A stretch of 64,000 bases of DNA from Gryllotalpicola protaetiae (GTDB lineage Bacteria > Actinomycetota > Actinomycetes > Actinomycetales > Microbacteriaceae): NCBI RefSeq assembly GCF_003627055.1, contig NZ_CP032624.1, positions 992,001 through 1,056,000 of the forward strand. Direction: 5' to 3'. Below, in pieces: positions 7,558-16,556 of the stretch. The notes beneath the pieces are model-generated. The model was not told where the DNA came from. It saw only the letters and a list, made by a program, of their open reading frames with translations, and made no database searches. Both the position numbers and the translations under genes were made by a program. Each line of letters starts with the position of its first letter. The stretch's first letter is position 1.

Positions 7558-8757
7558 ATGCTTCGCGACGAGCTCGTCGAACTGCTGAGTCCGCAGGGCC
7601 TGACCCTGCTCGACTCCCTGCCGCCGTACGAGTCGCAGCGCGACGTGGTGAAGCTCGTCGCATCGCTGCGCGGCGACGGGCACTCCCCCGCGCTCGTCGC
7701 CGCGGTGCTGACGCAGGCGAGGCTGCGCGCGAAGGCCGGCGGTGCGGGCGGCAAGTTCGGCGAGTTCTCCGACCGCATGCTGTTCACCGAGGCCGGGCTC
7801 GAGCAGGCGACGCGCCTCTCGGTGGCCGCACGGCATGCGGCCAGATACCGCGATGCAGGCATCCGTCTGGTCGCCGATCTGGGCTGCGGAATCGGCGGCG
7901 ATGCCATGGCGCTCGCCGCGCTCGGTCTCGCCGTCACCGCGGTCGACCGCGACGAGGTGACCGCGGCGATCGCCTCCTACAACCTTGCCCCGTTCCCCGA
8001 TGCGACCGTCGAGCAGGGCGACGCGGAATCGTTCGACATCTCGCACGCCGACGGGCTCTGGCTCGACCCGGCGCGCCGCACCGCGGGCCACAGCGACACG
8101 CGCCGCCTCGCGGATTCCGACGACTGGTCACCGTCGCTCGACTGGGTGTTCAACGCCGCCAGCCGGATGCCGGTGGGCGTGAAGCTCGGCCCCGGGTTCG
8201 ACCGCGACCTGATCCCAGGATCCGCAGAGGCGCAGTGGGTGTCCTACGGCGGCCAGGTCGTCGAGCTCGTGCTCTGGTTCGGGGCGCTCGCCCGCCCCGG
8301 CGTCACGCGCGCAGCGCTCGTTCTCGACGCCTCGGGCGCGCACGAGCTCACTGCGCCCGAAGACAGCGCAGACGAGCCGGTCGGCGAGCTCGGCGAGTTC
8401 CTCTACGAGCCGGACGGCGCCGTCATCCGCGCCCGCCTGATCGGCGACCTCGCCCGCTCGCTTGACGGGCGCATGCTCAGCGAGGGCATCGCCTACGTCA
8501 CCGCAGACGAGTCGCGACGGTCCCCGTTCGCGCAGGGCTTCCGCATCGTCGAGCGGCTGGCGTACCACGAGAAGGACCTCAAGGCCGAGCTGCGCAGACG
8601 CGGCATCGGCACGCTCGAGATCAAGAAGCGCGGGGTCGACGTCGACCCGGCGAAGCTGCGCACGCGGCTCGCGCTGAAGGGCAAGGCGGCCGCCACCCTG
8701 ATCCTGACCAGGGTGGCGGGCCGCCACACCGCACTGCTCGCAGAACGCCTTAGCTGA
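7558..8757 (+). CDS. Class I SAM-dependent methyltransferase with THUMP-like C-terminal domain
   Basis: 399 aa. Motif I LVADLGCGIGG at residues 104-114, with a post-I acidic turn VTAVDRD (126-132) and a DPAR motif at 170-173 in the place of the N/D-PP-Y motif of nucleic-acid N-methyltransferases. The last ~80 residues (FRIVERLAYHEKDLKAELR onward) fit the THUMP-like domain of this actinobacterial family. RNA is the probable target; the exact base is unknown. Divergent from groES; its 3' end overlaps the DUF4190 gene by 8 bp tail to tail. Confidence 0.85.
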   Translation: MLRDELVELLSPQGLTLLDSLPPYESQRDVVKLVASLRGDGHSPALVAAVLTQARLRAKAGGAGGKFGEFSDRMLFTEAGLEQATRLSVAARHAARYRDAGIRLVADLGCGIGGDAMALAALGLAVTAVDRDEVTAAIASYNLAPFPDATVEQGDAESFDISHADGLWLDPARRTAGHSDTRRLADSDDWSPSLDWVFNAASRMPVGVKLGPGFDRDLIPGSAEAQWVSYGGQVVELVLWFGALARPGVTRAALVLDASGAHELTAPEDSADEPVGELGEFLYEPDGAVIRARLIGDLARSLDGRMLSEGIAYVTADESRRSPFAQGFRIVERLAYHEKDLKAELRRRGIGTLEIKKRGVDVDPAKLRTRLALKGKAAATLILTRVAGRHTALLAERLS

Positions 8758-9730
8758 AGCTGCCCTGCTTCGTGCCGACGGCTGCGACGACGGCGATCAG
8801 GATGATGATGCCGATGATGAACAGCACCAGCGTGCCGATGCCGACCCAGATCGCGGTGAGCGCGAGGCCGCGGCCCCTCTCGCCGGTGCGGTTGATCTGG
8901 TTCAGGCCGATGAACCCGAGGATGATGCCGACGATCTGGCCGATGAACGCCAGCACGCCGATGACGCCGACGCCGGTGGCGATGATCGCGATGATCGAGA
9001 GCACGTTCCAGCGCGGGCCGGTCCCAGTCGGGGCGTACGGGTTGTACCCCGGAGCGCCGGGGGCGCCGTAGGGCGGCGCAGGCGGGGCATACCCGGCACC
9101 CGGCGGGGGCACCGGCGCGGCCGCGTACTGGGGTGATTCGTACTGCGGGGCCGCGTACTGCGGTGCGGGCGGCGCGCCGAGATCGGATGCCGGGACGGGC
9201 GGCGCCACGGGCGGAACCGAGCCCTGCTCGCCTGGCGTGTAGGAGCCGGGGACCGGCCCGGCCGGGGTTTCGGGCGCGGGCGGCGCAGGGGGTGGCGGCG
9301 GCGCGTAGGAGGCCGGCGGAGCCGGCTGCTCGAAGATCGGGGCAGGCGGCTCATAGACGGGCGCGGGCGGAGCAGGCACCTCGTAGCTTGGCGGGGCGGG
9401 CGGCGCTGGCGGGGCAGGCGGCTCGAAGGACGGCGTGGCCGGCGGCTCGGGGACGGGCGGCGCCACCGGAGCGACCGGCGGCTCCGGCGGAACGATCGAA
9501 GGCGCCTCCGGCTCGAACGGCTCGGGCGTCGTGAACGGCTCCGGGGCCTCGGGCGTGGCCGGCGGCTCCGACGGCACGAGCGGCGTGCTCGGCTCGGCTG
9601 GGACCGTGGGCTCGTCGGGCTCCGCCGGGATCGTCGGCTCGGTCGGCTCGGCCGGGACCGTGGGCTCGTCCGGTTCAGCCGGAACCGTCGGCTCGTCAGG
9701 CTCGCGAGGAGGGAACTGCGGATCGGACAT
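8750..9730 (-). CDS. DUF4190-type membrane protein with Pro-rich repeat N-terminus
   Basis: 326 aa. Residues about 12-45 are near-exact repeats of DEPTVPAEP; residues 46-230 are Pro/Ala/Glu-rich and low complexity. The last ~85 residues hold two hydrophobic segments typical of DUF4190 (NVLSIIAIIATGVGVIGVLA; ALTAIWVGIGTLVLFIIGII). Likely an envelope protein with a long disordered arm; topology is not certain and function unknown. ATG at 9730, monocistronic. Confidence 0.8.
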   Translation of the reverse strand: MSDPQFPPREPDEPTVPAEPDEPTVPAEPTEPTIPAEPDEPTVPAEPSTPLVPSEPPATPEAPEPFTTPEPFEPEAPSIVPPEPPVAPVAPPVPEPPATPSFEPPAPPAPPAPPSYEVPAPPAPVYEPPAPIFEQPAPPASYAPPPPPAPPAPETPAGPVPGSYTPGEQGSVPPVAPPVPASDLGAPPAPQYAAPQYESPQYAAAPVPPPGAGYAPPAPPYGAPGAPGYNPYAPTGTGPRWNVLSIIAIIATGVGVIGVLAFIGQIVGIILGFIGLNQINRTGERGRGLALTAIWVGIGTLVLFIIGIIILIAVVAAVGTKQGSFS

Positions 9731-9795
9731 GACGCTCCTTCAGCGCAGGCTGAATGCCCGCTGTACGCCCATGGTCCCAGTGGCTTAAGGCACTG

Positions 9796-10863
9796 TCAAC
9801 GCACCTGGATGTCTGTGACCGGCAGCGTCGAGTCGGCGCCGAAGTCGAGCGTCGACGGCTCGTGACCCGCCATGATCAGCTGCGCCGCGAGCGCCGCGAT
9901 CATGGCGCCGTTGTCGGTGCAGAGCGACAGCGCGGGGATGCGCAACTCGATCCCCGCGGCCGCGCAGCGCTCGGCGGCGACGTCGCGCAGCCGCGCGTTC
10001 GCCACCACGCCGCCGCCGAGCAGCAGGCGGGGAACGTCGCGGTCGCGGCAGGCGGCGATCGCCTTCGTGACGAGCACATCGACGACGGCCTCGCGGAAGC
10101 CGGCGGCGACGTCGGACGTGGGAACCGGCTCTCCGGCATCCGTTCGCTGCTCCACCCACCGTGCCACCGCGGTCTTGAGTCCGGAGAAGGAGAAGTCGTA
10201 GCGGTGCTTCACGAGGTCCTTCGGCAGCGACAGCCCGCGCGGGAACCGGATCGCGTTCGGGTCGCCGCCCGCCGCCGCGCGGTCGATCTGCGGGCCGCCG
10301 GGGTACGGCAGGCCGAGGATGCGCGCCACCTTGTCGAACGCCTCGCCCGCCGCGTCGTCGATGGTCTCGCCGAGCAGCTCGACGTCGCTGACCAGATCGC
10401 GCACGTGCAGCAGGCTCGTGTGGCCGCCGCTCACGAGCAGCGCGATCGTCGGCACCTCGACGGGGTGGCCGGGGCCTCCCGCCGCGTCGAGCACGTCGGC
10501 GCCGACGTGGCCGACGAGATGGTTCACCGCGTAGAGCGGTTTGCCCGCCGCGACGGCGAACGCCTTCGCCGCCCCCACGCCGACCATCAGCGCGCCGGCG
10601 AGACCAGGACCGCTCGTCACGGCGATCGCGTCGAGGTCGTCCGGGCGCACGGATGCCTCGGCCAACGCCGCCTCGATCGCGGGCGTCATCGCCTCGAGAT
10701 GCGCGCGTGCCGCCACCTCGGGCACGACGCCGCCGTAGCGGGCGTGCTCCTCCATGCTGCTCGCGATCGTGTTGCTGAGCAGTCGCGTGCCGCGCACGAT
10801 GCCGATGCCGGTCTCGTCGCAGCTCGTCTCGATGCCGAGCACGAGGGGCTCTGTGCGGTTCAT
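9796..10863 (-). CDS. tsaD: tRNA N6-adenosine threonylcarbamoyltransferase TsaD
   Basis: Catalytic subunit that transfers the threonylcarbamoyl group to A37 of ANN-decoding tRNAs, 355 aa (Kae1/TsaD family, ASKHA fold). Seen: [11 protein letters not shown] (9-19), [12 protein letters not shown] (44-55), the metal motif NHLVGH with H115 and H119, and the late acidic motif [10 protein letters not shown]. The start overlaps the rimI stop by 4 nt; together with tsaB it forms tsaB-rimI-tsaD. tsaE lies 6 kb away in this window; tsaC is not present. Confidence 0.97.
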   Translation of the reverse strand: MNRTEPLVLGIETSCDETGIGIVRGTRLLSNTIASSMEEHARYGGVVPEVAARAHLEAMTPAIEAALAEASVRPDDLDAIAVTSGPGLAGALMVGVGAAKAFAVAAGKPLYAVNHLVGHVGADVLDAAGGPGHPVEVPTIALLVSGGHTSLLHVRDLVSDVELLGETIDDAAGEAFDKVARILGLPYPGGPQIDRAAAGGDPNAIRFPRGLSLPKDLVKHRYDFSFSGLKTAVARWVEQRTDAGEPVPTSDVAAGFREAVVDVLVTKAIAACRDRDVPRLLLGGGVVANARLRDVAAERCAAAGIELRIPALSLCTDNGAMIAALAAQLIMAGHEPSTLDFGADSTLPVTDIQVR

Positions 10864-11324
10864 AGGGCGGCTCTCATCACCAGGGCGTCCACGTTGTCCG
10901 GCTGGTAGTACCCCTTGCGAATGCCGATCTCCTCATAGCCGAACGACCGATAGAGCGACTGCGCGACAGGGTTGTCGACGCGCACGTCGAGAAACATCTC
11001 GCGCACTCCGCGCCGTTCGGCCTCGAGGTGCAGCAGGCGCATCAGCTCACGGCCGAGCCCGTAGCCGCGCGCCTCGTCGGCGAGCCCGATCGTCTGCACG
11101 TCGCCGTCGAGGCCGCCGGGCAGCGAGAGCAGGCCCGCGTAGCCGACGACCTCGGCCGGGGCGTCCGGCCGTGTCGCCAACAGATAGAAGGTGTGCGGGC
11201 TCTCGAGCTCCGAGCGCCACAGCTGCTCGGGCCACGCGTCACTCGCGAAGATCACGGACTCGAGCGCGACGAGCGCGTCGAGGTCGGCGATGGCGGCGCG
11301 GCGGATGCTGAAGGAATCCGTCAC
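10860..11324 (-). CDS. rimI: Ribosomal protein S18-alanine N-acetyltransferase RimI
   Basis: GNAT acetyltransferase, 154 aa. The acetyl-CoA loop [11 protein letters not shown] and the end-of-domain [23 protein letters not shown] are the RimI pattern. GTG start at 11324 overlaps the tsaB stop (GTGA) by 4 nt; the stop overlaps tsaD. Target (S18 N-terminus) is by family and by its place between tsaB and tsaD, which is standard for rimI. Confidence 0.93.
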   Translation of the reverse strand: MTDSFSIRRAAIADLDALVALESVIFASDAWPEQLWRSELESPHTFYLLATRPDAPAEVVGYAGLLSLPGGLDGDVQTIGLADEARGYGLGRELMRLLHLEAERRGVREMFLDVRVDNPVAQSLYRSFGYEEIGIRKGYYQPDNVDALVMRAAL

Positions 11325-11941
11325 CCCGTCACCCGCTTCGGGCCGGCCGACGGGGTCACGTCGGGCGAGCGCAGGTAAAGGGCCTGGTCGCTCGCGAACG
11401 GGCGCCCGTTCTTCCAGGTGTGCTCGGCGAGCAGGCCGAGCGCCGCCGCCGACACATGGTCGGCGTCGAGCCGCGCCGCACGCACGAGCGGCAGCTCGTC
11501 GAGTCCTGCGAGCGCCGGACCGTCGGCGCGCAGCGGCAGCCCGGCCTCGTCAGCGCCGTCGTAGTACGACCAGTAGACCTCGCGGCGGCGCGCATCGGTC
11601 ACGACGAGCAGCGGGCCGCGCTCACCGTCGCGGTAGGCGCCGAATGCGATCGCGTCGTGGCTCACGAGGTTCACGACGGGCTTCCCGGCGGCGAGCGCGA
11701 AGGCGCGCGCGGCGACGATGCCGACGCGCAGGCCCGTGAACGGGCCGGGGCCCATTCCCGCGGCGACGGCGCTCAGTTCGGCGGGCGCGACGCCCGATTC
11801 CGCCAGCGCGTCGGCGATCAGGCGGCCGATGCGCTCTGCGTGGCCGCGGGTGCCCGGGTCGGATGCCTCAGCCAGGACGCCCCTGTCGTAGTCGACCACC
11901 GCGACCGAGGTTCCGGCCGAGGTGTCGATCGCGAGAAGCAT
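11321..11941 (-). CDS. tsaB: tRNA threonylcarbamoyladenosine biosynthesis protein TsaB
   Basis: Non-catalytic partner that binds TsaD and TsaE, 206 aa. Seen: LLAIDTSAGTSVAVVD start, HAERIGRLIADAL, GMGPGPFTGLRVGI and the PVVNLVSHDAIA segment. First gene of tsaB-rimI-tsaD. ATG at 11941; divergent from pxpA. Confidence 0.95.
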   Translation of the reverse strand: MLLAIDTSAGTSVAVVDYDRGVLAEASDPGTRGHAERIGRLIADALAESGVAPAELSAVAAGMGPGPFTGLRVGIVAARAFALAAGKPVVNLVSHDAIAFGAYRDGERGPLLVVTDARRREVYWSYYDGADEAGLPLRADGPALAGLDELPLVRAARLDADHVSAAALGLLAEHTWKNGRPFASDQALYLRSPDVTPSAGPKRVTG

Positions 11942-12050
11942 GCCTCCAGATTATCGGGGCGCGCGCCGTCGCCTCCGGCGGTCGGCGCCGGGTGAACATG
12001 CAGTCGCCGGTTTCCGCCTGCGCGCCCACCCGGCTCGCTACGGTGAGTCC

Positions 12051-12809
12051 ATGGCGGTGATCGACCTCAACTGCGACCTCGGCGAAGGGTTCGGCGCGTG
12101 GGTCATGGGCGATGACGTCGCCCTGCTCGATGTCGTCACGAGCGCGAACGTCGCCTGCGGCTTCCACGCCGGCGACCCGCAGATCATGCTCGCGACGTGC
12201 CGCCTCGCCGCCGAGCGCGAGGTCGCCATCGGTGCGCACGTCGCCTACCCCGATCTGCGCGGCTTCGGCCGGCGGCCCGTGCCGACGACGCCCGATGAGC
12301 TGTTCGCCGATGTCGTCTACCAGCTCGGCGCGCTGCAGGCCGCTGCGCACGCCGCAGGAGCCCGCGTCGGCTACGTCAAGCCGCACGGGGCCCTCTACAA
12401 CGTCGCCGTGCGCGACGCCGCCCAGGCCGACGCGGTCGCCGCCGCGGTCGCCGCCGTCGACCAGGGGCTCGCCGTGCTGGCGCTGCCGGGCTCGCAGCTG
12501 TTGCGCGCGGCATCCGATCATCGGCTCGTGCCCGTCAGCGAGACGTACGCCGACCGCGCGTTCCAGCCAGACGGCACGCTGGTGCCGCGCTCGCAGCCGG
12601 GCAGCGTGCTGCACGACGTCGACGAGATCGCGGCGCGCGTCGTGCGCATCGCGACCGAGGGCCTGGTGACCGCGATCGACGGCACCGACATCGAGATCGA
12701 CGCGCGCTCGGTGTGCGTGCACGGTGACACCCCGGGTGCGGCCTCGATCGCTGCGCGGGTGCGACACCGGCTCGCGACAGCGGGCGTCGAGCTCCGGGCC
12801 TTCGTGTGA
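12051..12809 (+). CDS. pxpA: 5-oxoprolinase subunit PxpA (LamB/YcsF family)
   Basis: 252 aa. Part of the ATP-dependent 5-oxoprolinase that opens pyroglutamate to glutamate. Start at ATG 12051, because MAVIDLNCDLGEGFG is the conserved LamB/YcsF opening; upstream in-frame sequence is not conserved-looking. Seen: ANVACGFHAGDPQIM, AIGAHVAYPD, YVKPHGALYN and VHGDTPGA. Overlaps pxpB by 4 nt. Confidence 0.95.
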   Translation: MAVIDLNCDLGEGFGAWVMGDDVALLDVVTSANVACGFHAGDPQIMLATCRLAAEREVAIGAHVAYPDLRGFGRRPVPTTPDELFADVVYQLGALQAAAHAAGARVGYVKPHGALYNVAVRDAAQADAVAAAVAAVDQGLAVLALPGSQLLRAASDHRLVPVSETYADRAFQPDGTLVPRSQPGSVLHDVDEIAARVVRIATEGLVTAIDGTDIEIDARSVCVHGDTPGAASIAARVRHRLATAGVELRAFV

Positions 12810-13444
12810 CCCAGCGCTTCCTGCGCGCGGGCGAGCGCGACGTGCTCGTCGAGTTCCCGACGCTCGCCGACGCGGTCGCCGCACGTGCGGCCCTTGAGGG
12901 CTCGCCGATTCCAGGAGTGACGGATGCCGCGAGCGGAGCGCGCACCCTGATGCTGCATTTCGATCAGAAGGTCACGAACCGCGCAGCGGTCGAGGCGGCT
13001 GTCGCGGCGCTCGAACCCGGCGCGGGGCTCGGCGTGCGCGAGGCCCCGCCGATCGAGATCCCGGTCGTGTACGACGGCGAGGATCTCGACGACACCGCCG
13101 CGCTGCTGGGCATCACGCCCGATGAGCTGATCGCCGCGCACACCGGCCGCACCTGGGTGTGCGCCTTCGGCGGCTTCGCACCGGGCTTCGCCTACCTCGT
13201 GAGCGACGGGGCGTCGCTCGACGTGCCCCGACTCGCGGCGCCGCGAACGCGCGTTCCGGCGGGCGCGGTCGGCCTCGCCGGCGAGTTCAGCGGCGTGTAC
13301 CCGCGCGAGTCGCCCGGCGGCTGGCGGCTGATCGGACGCACCGAGCTGCCGATGTGGGACCTCGCGCGCACCCCGCCCGCTGCCGTCCCCGTCGGCGCGG
13401 CGGTGCGCTTCACGCGGGTGAACGCGGCTGAGGTCGGCCGGTGA
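12806..13444 (+). CDS. pxpB: 5-oxoprolinase subunit PxpB (KipI family)
   Basis: 212 aa. Carboxyltransferase-type domain subunit C/D. Seen: IEIPVVYDGEDLDDTAALLG, the KipI motif FGGFAPGFAYL, and PRTRVPAGAVGLAG. GTG start in a GTGA overlap with pxpA; GTGA overlap again with pxpC, so the three are translationally coupled. KipI was first described as a KinA inhibitor in Bacillus; here the pxpABC context fixes the metabolic role. Confidence 0.94.
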   Translation: MTQRFLRAGERDVLVEFPTLADAVAARAALEGSPIPGVTDAASGARTLMLHFDQKVTNRAAVEAAVAALEPGAGLGVREAPPIEIPVVYDGEDLDDTAALLGITPDELIAAHTGRTWVCAFGGFAPGFAYLVSDGASLDVPRLAAPRTRVPAGAVGLAGEFSGVYPRESPGGWRLIGRTELPMWDLARTPPAAVPVGAAVRFTRVNAAEVGR

Positions 13445-14325
13445 GCGCGCTCGAGGTGACGGCGGTGGGCCTGCTCGCAACGGTGCAGGACCGCGGACGA
13501 TTCGGATTCCTCGATCAGGGCGTCGGCGCCTCGGGCTTCGCCGACCGGTCGTCGGCGGCCCTCGCCACCCGCCTCGTCGCGAACGCGCCGGACGCCGCGC
13601 TGGTCGAGGTGCTCTTCGGCGGCCTGGCGGTGCGTGCGCGAGGAGCCGTGGAGGTCGCCGCGGCCGGCGCCTACTGCCCGATCACGGTGACCACGGCGTC
13701 CGGCCGCATGCACCACGCCGCCATGTACGAGCTCATCGAGCTCGCCGACGGCGATGAGCTGCACCTTGGCGCCCCGACGGCCGGGCTGCGCACCTACGTC
13801 GCCGCGCGCGGCGGCGTCGACGTGCCCCAGGTGCTCGGCAGCCGCTCGTACGACACCCTCGCGGCGATCGGCCCCGCACCCCTCGCGGTCGGCGACGTGC
13901 TCCCGGTCGGCGCCGCGACCGCCGGCGATCCGGTCGTCGACGCCGTCGCCCCGCCCTGGGGCGTCGGCGAGCCGCCGGCCGGCGTGGTGCTCGATGCGCT
14001 CCTCGGCCCGCGCGACGACTGGTTCACGCCCGACGCCGTCCGCGCGCTGCGCACAGCGACCTTCAGCGTGAGTCCCGTTTCCGACCGCATCGGCGTGCGC
14101 CTCGAGGGCGCCGCGCCGCTCGAGCGCGCGATCACAGACGAGCTTCCGAGCGAGCCGCTGGCGCTCGGCTCGCTGCAGGTGCCCGCGGGCGGGCATCCGA
14201 TCGTCTTCCTGGCCGATCACCCGATCACCGGCGGCTACCCCGTGATCGCGGTGCTGACCGCCGCGTCGATCGACCGCGCCGCCCAGCTCACGCCGGGTCA
14301 GTGGGTGCGATTTCGCGTGCGCTGA
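13441..14325 (+). CDS. pxpC: 5-oxoprolinase subunit PxpC (KipA family)
   Basis: 294 aa, biotin-dependent carboxyltransferase A/B-type domain. Seen: LLATVQDRGRFGFLDQGVGASGF opening, LRTYVAARGGVD, SYDTLA, and LADHPITGGYPVIAVL near the end. GTG start overlapping pxpB. Last gene of pxpABC. Confidence 0.94.
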   Translation: MSALEVTAVGLLATVQDRGRFGFLDQGVGASGFADRSSAALATRLVANAPDAALVEVLFGGLAVRARGAVEVAAAGAYCPITVTTASGRMHHAAMYELIELADGDELHLGAPTAGLRTYVAARGGVDVPQVLGSRSYDTLAAIGPAPLAVGDVLPVGAATAGDPVVDAVAPPWGVGEPPAGVVLDALLGPRDDWFTPDAVRALRTATFSVSPVSDRIGVRLEGAAPLERAITDELPSEPLALGSLQVPAGGHPIVFLADHPITGGYPVIAVLTAASIDRAAQLTPGQWVRFRVR

Positions 14326-14334
14326 AGCGGTGCA

Positions 14335-14464
14335 AAACTCCCCGAGTCGGGAAGATTCAACCGCCGAATACCACGAAATTCTACCCAGTTGGGTAGATTA
14401 TGGCCGATTCACGAGTAATAATCTCCCCGCGGGACGCTTCTGAATCTTCCCGCGAAGGGAGATT
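14335..14464 (+). promoter_or_regulatory. Control region with four operator-like dyads before the HTH-ATPase-STAS gene
   Basis: Half-site AATCT-N-CCC with its inverse GGG-N-AGATT. Dyad 1: 14335-14343/14349-14357. Dyad 2: 14378-14386/14391-14399. Dyad 3: 14420-14428/14431-14439 (right arm weak). Dyad 4: 14443-14451/14456-14464. Four half-sites are perfect (14349, 14391, 14420, 14443). Dyad centres are about 42, 41 and 24 bp apart, the first two close to four helical turns. Dyad 4 covers the ribosome site AAGGGAG. A TAATAA at 14416-14421 could be a -10. The downstream HTH protein is the obvious candidate binder (autoregulation); that is inference. Confidence 0.65.
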
Positions 14465-14467
14465 CGG

Positions 14468-15475
14468 TTGGCCGCGATTCGCATCGGCGAGCTCAGTGCC
14501 GGGCTGGGCCTTCCGATCAAGACGCTCCGGCGCCTCGCCGACGCGGGTGCGATTCCGTCGCACCGGACCGAAGGCGGCCACCGGCTGTTCGATCCGGATG
14601 CCGTGCGAGCAGCACTCGGGCGATCAGCCACGGCAGAGACCCCACCCGCAGCGAGCCCCGACTGGCGTCGCGCAGAAAAGCTCGACGGCCTGCGCGAGGA
14701 CGTGGTCTGGGCGGCCGTGGCATCCGAGCTCGGCATCGATCCGAAGACCGAGGGCGGGCGCATCGCGGCCTACGCCTTCACAGAGATGCTGAACAATGCG
14801 ATCGATCACAGCGGCGGAACGTCGGCGGACATCCAGGTATGGCGCTCTTCCGACGCGATCGATTTCACCATCGCCGACGACGGCGAGGGGATCTTCGCCC
14901 ACGTGCGCGACGGCCTCGGCCTGGCCACGGAACTCGACGCGGCCGCCGAGCTCACCAAGGGCAAGAGGACCACCATGAGCGAGCGACACAGCGGGGAGGG
15001 GATCTTCTTCACTTCAAAGGCCGTGGACACACTCCGCATTGCAGCGAACGGCCTGCGTCTCACGTTCGACAACACACGAGGCGACTTCGCACTCGGCGTG
15101 GACACTTCGACCGCCGTAGGCACGGCCGTCACCGCCACCGTCTCAGCGACCCCCACACGAACCCTGCGCCAGGTGTTCGACCAGTACACGGACGAAGACG
15201 GGGCGTTCGCGAGAAGCACTCCGACCGTCAAGCTCTTCGGTGCCGGGGTGAGTTTCGTCTCACGCTCCGAAGCACGCCGCCTCCTCGACGGAATGGATGT
15301 CTTCAGAGAGATCGACCTCGACTTCGCCGGCGTCGAGGACGTCGGGCAGGGCTTCATCGATGAAGTGCTGCGCGTGTGGCCGTCGCAGCATCCCGAGGTC
15401 AGGGTGACCCCCATGAACATGAATGAAGCGGTGGAGTTCATGGCCCGGCGCGTGGCGAGACCACCCGTCACGTAG
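14468..15475 (+). CDS. Three-domain regulator: MerR-type HTH, GHKL ATPase, STAS-like (DUF4325) domain
   Basis: 335 aa, cytoplasmic. Residues 4-50 are a MerR/excisionase-like HTH (IRIGELSAGLGLPIKTLRRL, then the wing EGGHRLFDPDAV). Residues about 75-225 are a histidine-kinase/anti-sigma-type ATPase: N-box FTEMLNNAIDHS with E106, N110 and H114; G1 box DDGEG at 137-141; a G2-like HSGEGIFF at 174-181. Residues about 255-330 fit the STAS-like DUF4325 domain (VSFVSRSEARRLL ... GFIDEVLRVW). TTG start at 14468, six nt after AAGGGAG. Anti-sigma-like ATPase and STAS-like parts are usually seen as switch partners; here they are in one chain with a DNA-binding head. The signal is unknown. Confidence 0.8.
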   Translation: MAAIRIGELSAGLGLPIKTLRRLADAGAIPSHRTEGGHRLFDPDAVRAALGRSATAETPPAASPDWRRAEKLDGLREDVVWAAVASELGIDPKTEGGRIAAYAFTEMLNNAIDHSGGTSADIQVWRSSDAIDFTIADDGEGIFAHVRDGLGLATELDAAAELTKGKRTTMSERHSGEGIFFTSKAVDTLRIAANGLRLTFDNTRGDFALGVDTSTAVGTAVTATVSATPTRTLRQVFDQYTDEDGAFARSTPTVKLFGAGVSFVSRSEARRLLDGMDVFREIDLDFAGVEDVGQGFIDEVLRVWPSQHPEVRVTPMNMNEAVEFMARRVARPPVT

Positions 15476-15494
15476 CTGGGCGGGCTTCCGCCGC

Positions 15495-16556
15495 TCAGCC
15501 GGGCAGCGCCTCGAGCGCGTCCCAGGCGAAGGTCGCGAGCCAGTGCGACGACATGAACTCATCCGACACGGCCGCCTCGAGTCCCGCGGGCAGGAGTCGA
15601 GGCGCAGCATCCTCGAGCAGCTCGATCAGCTGGGCCACCCGCCCCTTGTTGCCGAGCCCGAGCTCACCGCCGGTGCCGTTCGACCGCAACGTGACCGCCA
15701 CCCGCGACGCCGCCGCCGATGTCGACAGCCCGAGCCCGAAGAGGTGCACCTGCTGCCCGTCGTGCGCGTCGAGCACCGACGCGGGCGCGAGCACTGTCGA
15801 TGTCTCCGTCAGCTCCGCGAAGAACGCCGTCCCCCACTCGGTGAACCGGTCGGCGCCGAGCACGGCGGCCATCAGCTCGGCCTCGACGAAGCCGGGAGAG
15901 AGAAAGTCCTGCCCGCTGCGCTCCCACGCGAACGGCCAACCGGCGTCCCGCAGGAACCACCGCTGCGCGGCATCCGTCACCGCATCCTCGACGTCGGCGC
16001 GCCCAAGGGCGCGGGCCGCGAGCAGGGCGTGCCGCAAGGCGAACGCCGAATTGCCGTGCACCCCGTGCCGCACGGGCTCCGGCGCCGTCGCGACCCAGGC
16101 GAGCATGTGGTCGAACAGCACGGCGGCAAGCGGCTCGAACCCCGGCGCCAGCGTCGCGATCACCGGCACGCGCGAGTTCGCGACGGACGCGGCGAGCGCG
16201 AGGGCCCACCCCCAGCCGTACGGCCGTTCATAGAGCGGATGCCGGCGCAGGTACTCGGCCTCGACGGCCAGGTTCTCTGCGCGGAGGTTCGCGGCGAGCG
16301 CCGTCCCGAGCCGGTCGGCGAGCGGGAATGTCACCCCGGTCTCGAGCAGCCGGGTCGCGAGCCAGTGCATGTGCACACTCGAGTGCCAGTCGTACGACGA
16401 GGCGAAGGCGGGGTGCAGCTCGACGGGCAGCGCCCGATCGTCGGGACCGGCGGTGGTGTGGTGCGCCGCGTACGGGTACGCCTGCGCGAAGTTGTCGAGG
16501 GCGACGGCCGCGAAGCGGTCGGCGAAGGCGGTGCGCAGCGCCGCGGCTTCACTCAT
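15495..16556 (-). CDS. DUF2891 family protein
   Basis: 353 aa, no signal peptide, Trp/His-rich helical protein. Conserved-looking segments: HPAFASSYDWHSSVHMHWL, YLRRHPLYERPYGWGWAL, HGVHGNSAFALRHAL and FLSPGFVEAELMA. These fit the DUF2891 family; the paired His/Asp/Glu clusters suggest an alpha/alpha barrel enzyme, but no reaction is known. ATG at 16556 chosen because it overlaps the tsaE stop by 8 nt and the family homology begins there. Confidence 0.85.
   Translation of the reverse strand: MSEAAALRTAFADRFAAVALDNFAQAYPYAAHHTTAGPDDRALPVELHPAFASSYDWHSSVHMHWLATRLLETGVTFPLADRLGTALAANLRAENLAVEAEYLRRHPLYERPYGWGWALALAASVANSRVPVIATLAPGFEPLAAVLFDHMLAWVATAPEPVRHGVHGNSAFALRHALLAARALGRADVEDAVTDAAQRWFLRDAGWPFAWERSGQDFLSPGFVEAELMAAVLGADRFTEWGTAFFAELTETSTVLAPASVLDAHDGQQVHLFGLGLSTSAAASRVAVTLRSNGTGGELGLGNKGRVAQLIELLEDAAPRLLPAGLEAAVSDEFMSSHWLATFAWDALEALPG

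Noticed and set aside
9435-9788. Gly/Ser/Val-rich repeat protein on the + strand
   Set aside because: Anti-sense image of the Pro/Glu/Ala repeats of the DUF4190 protein.
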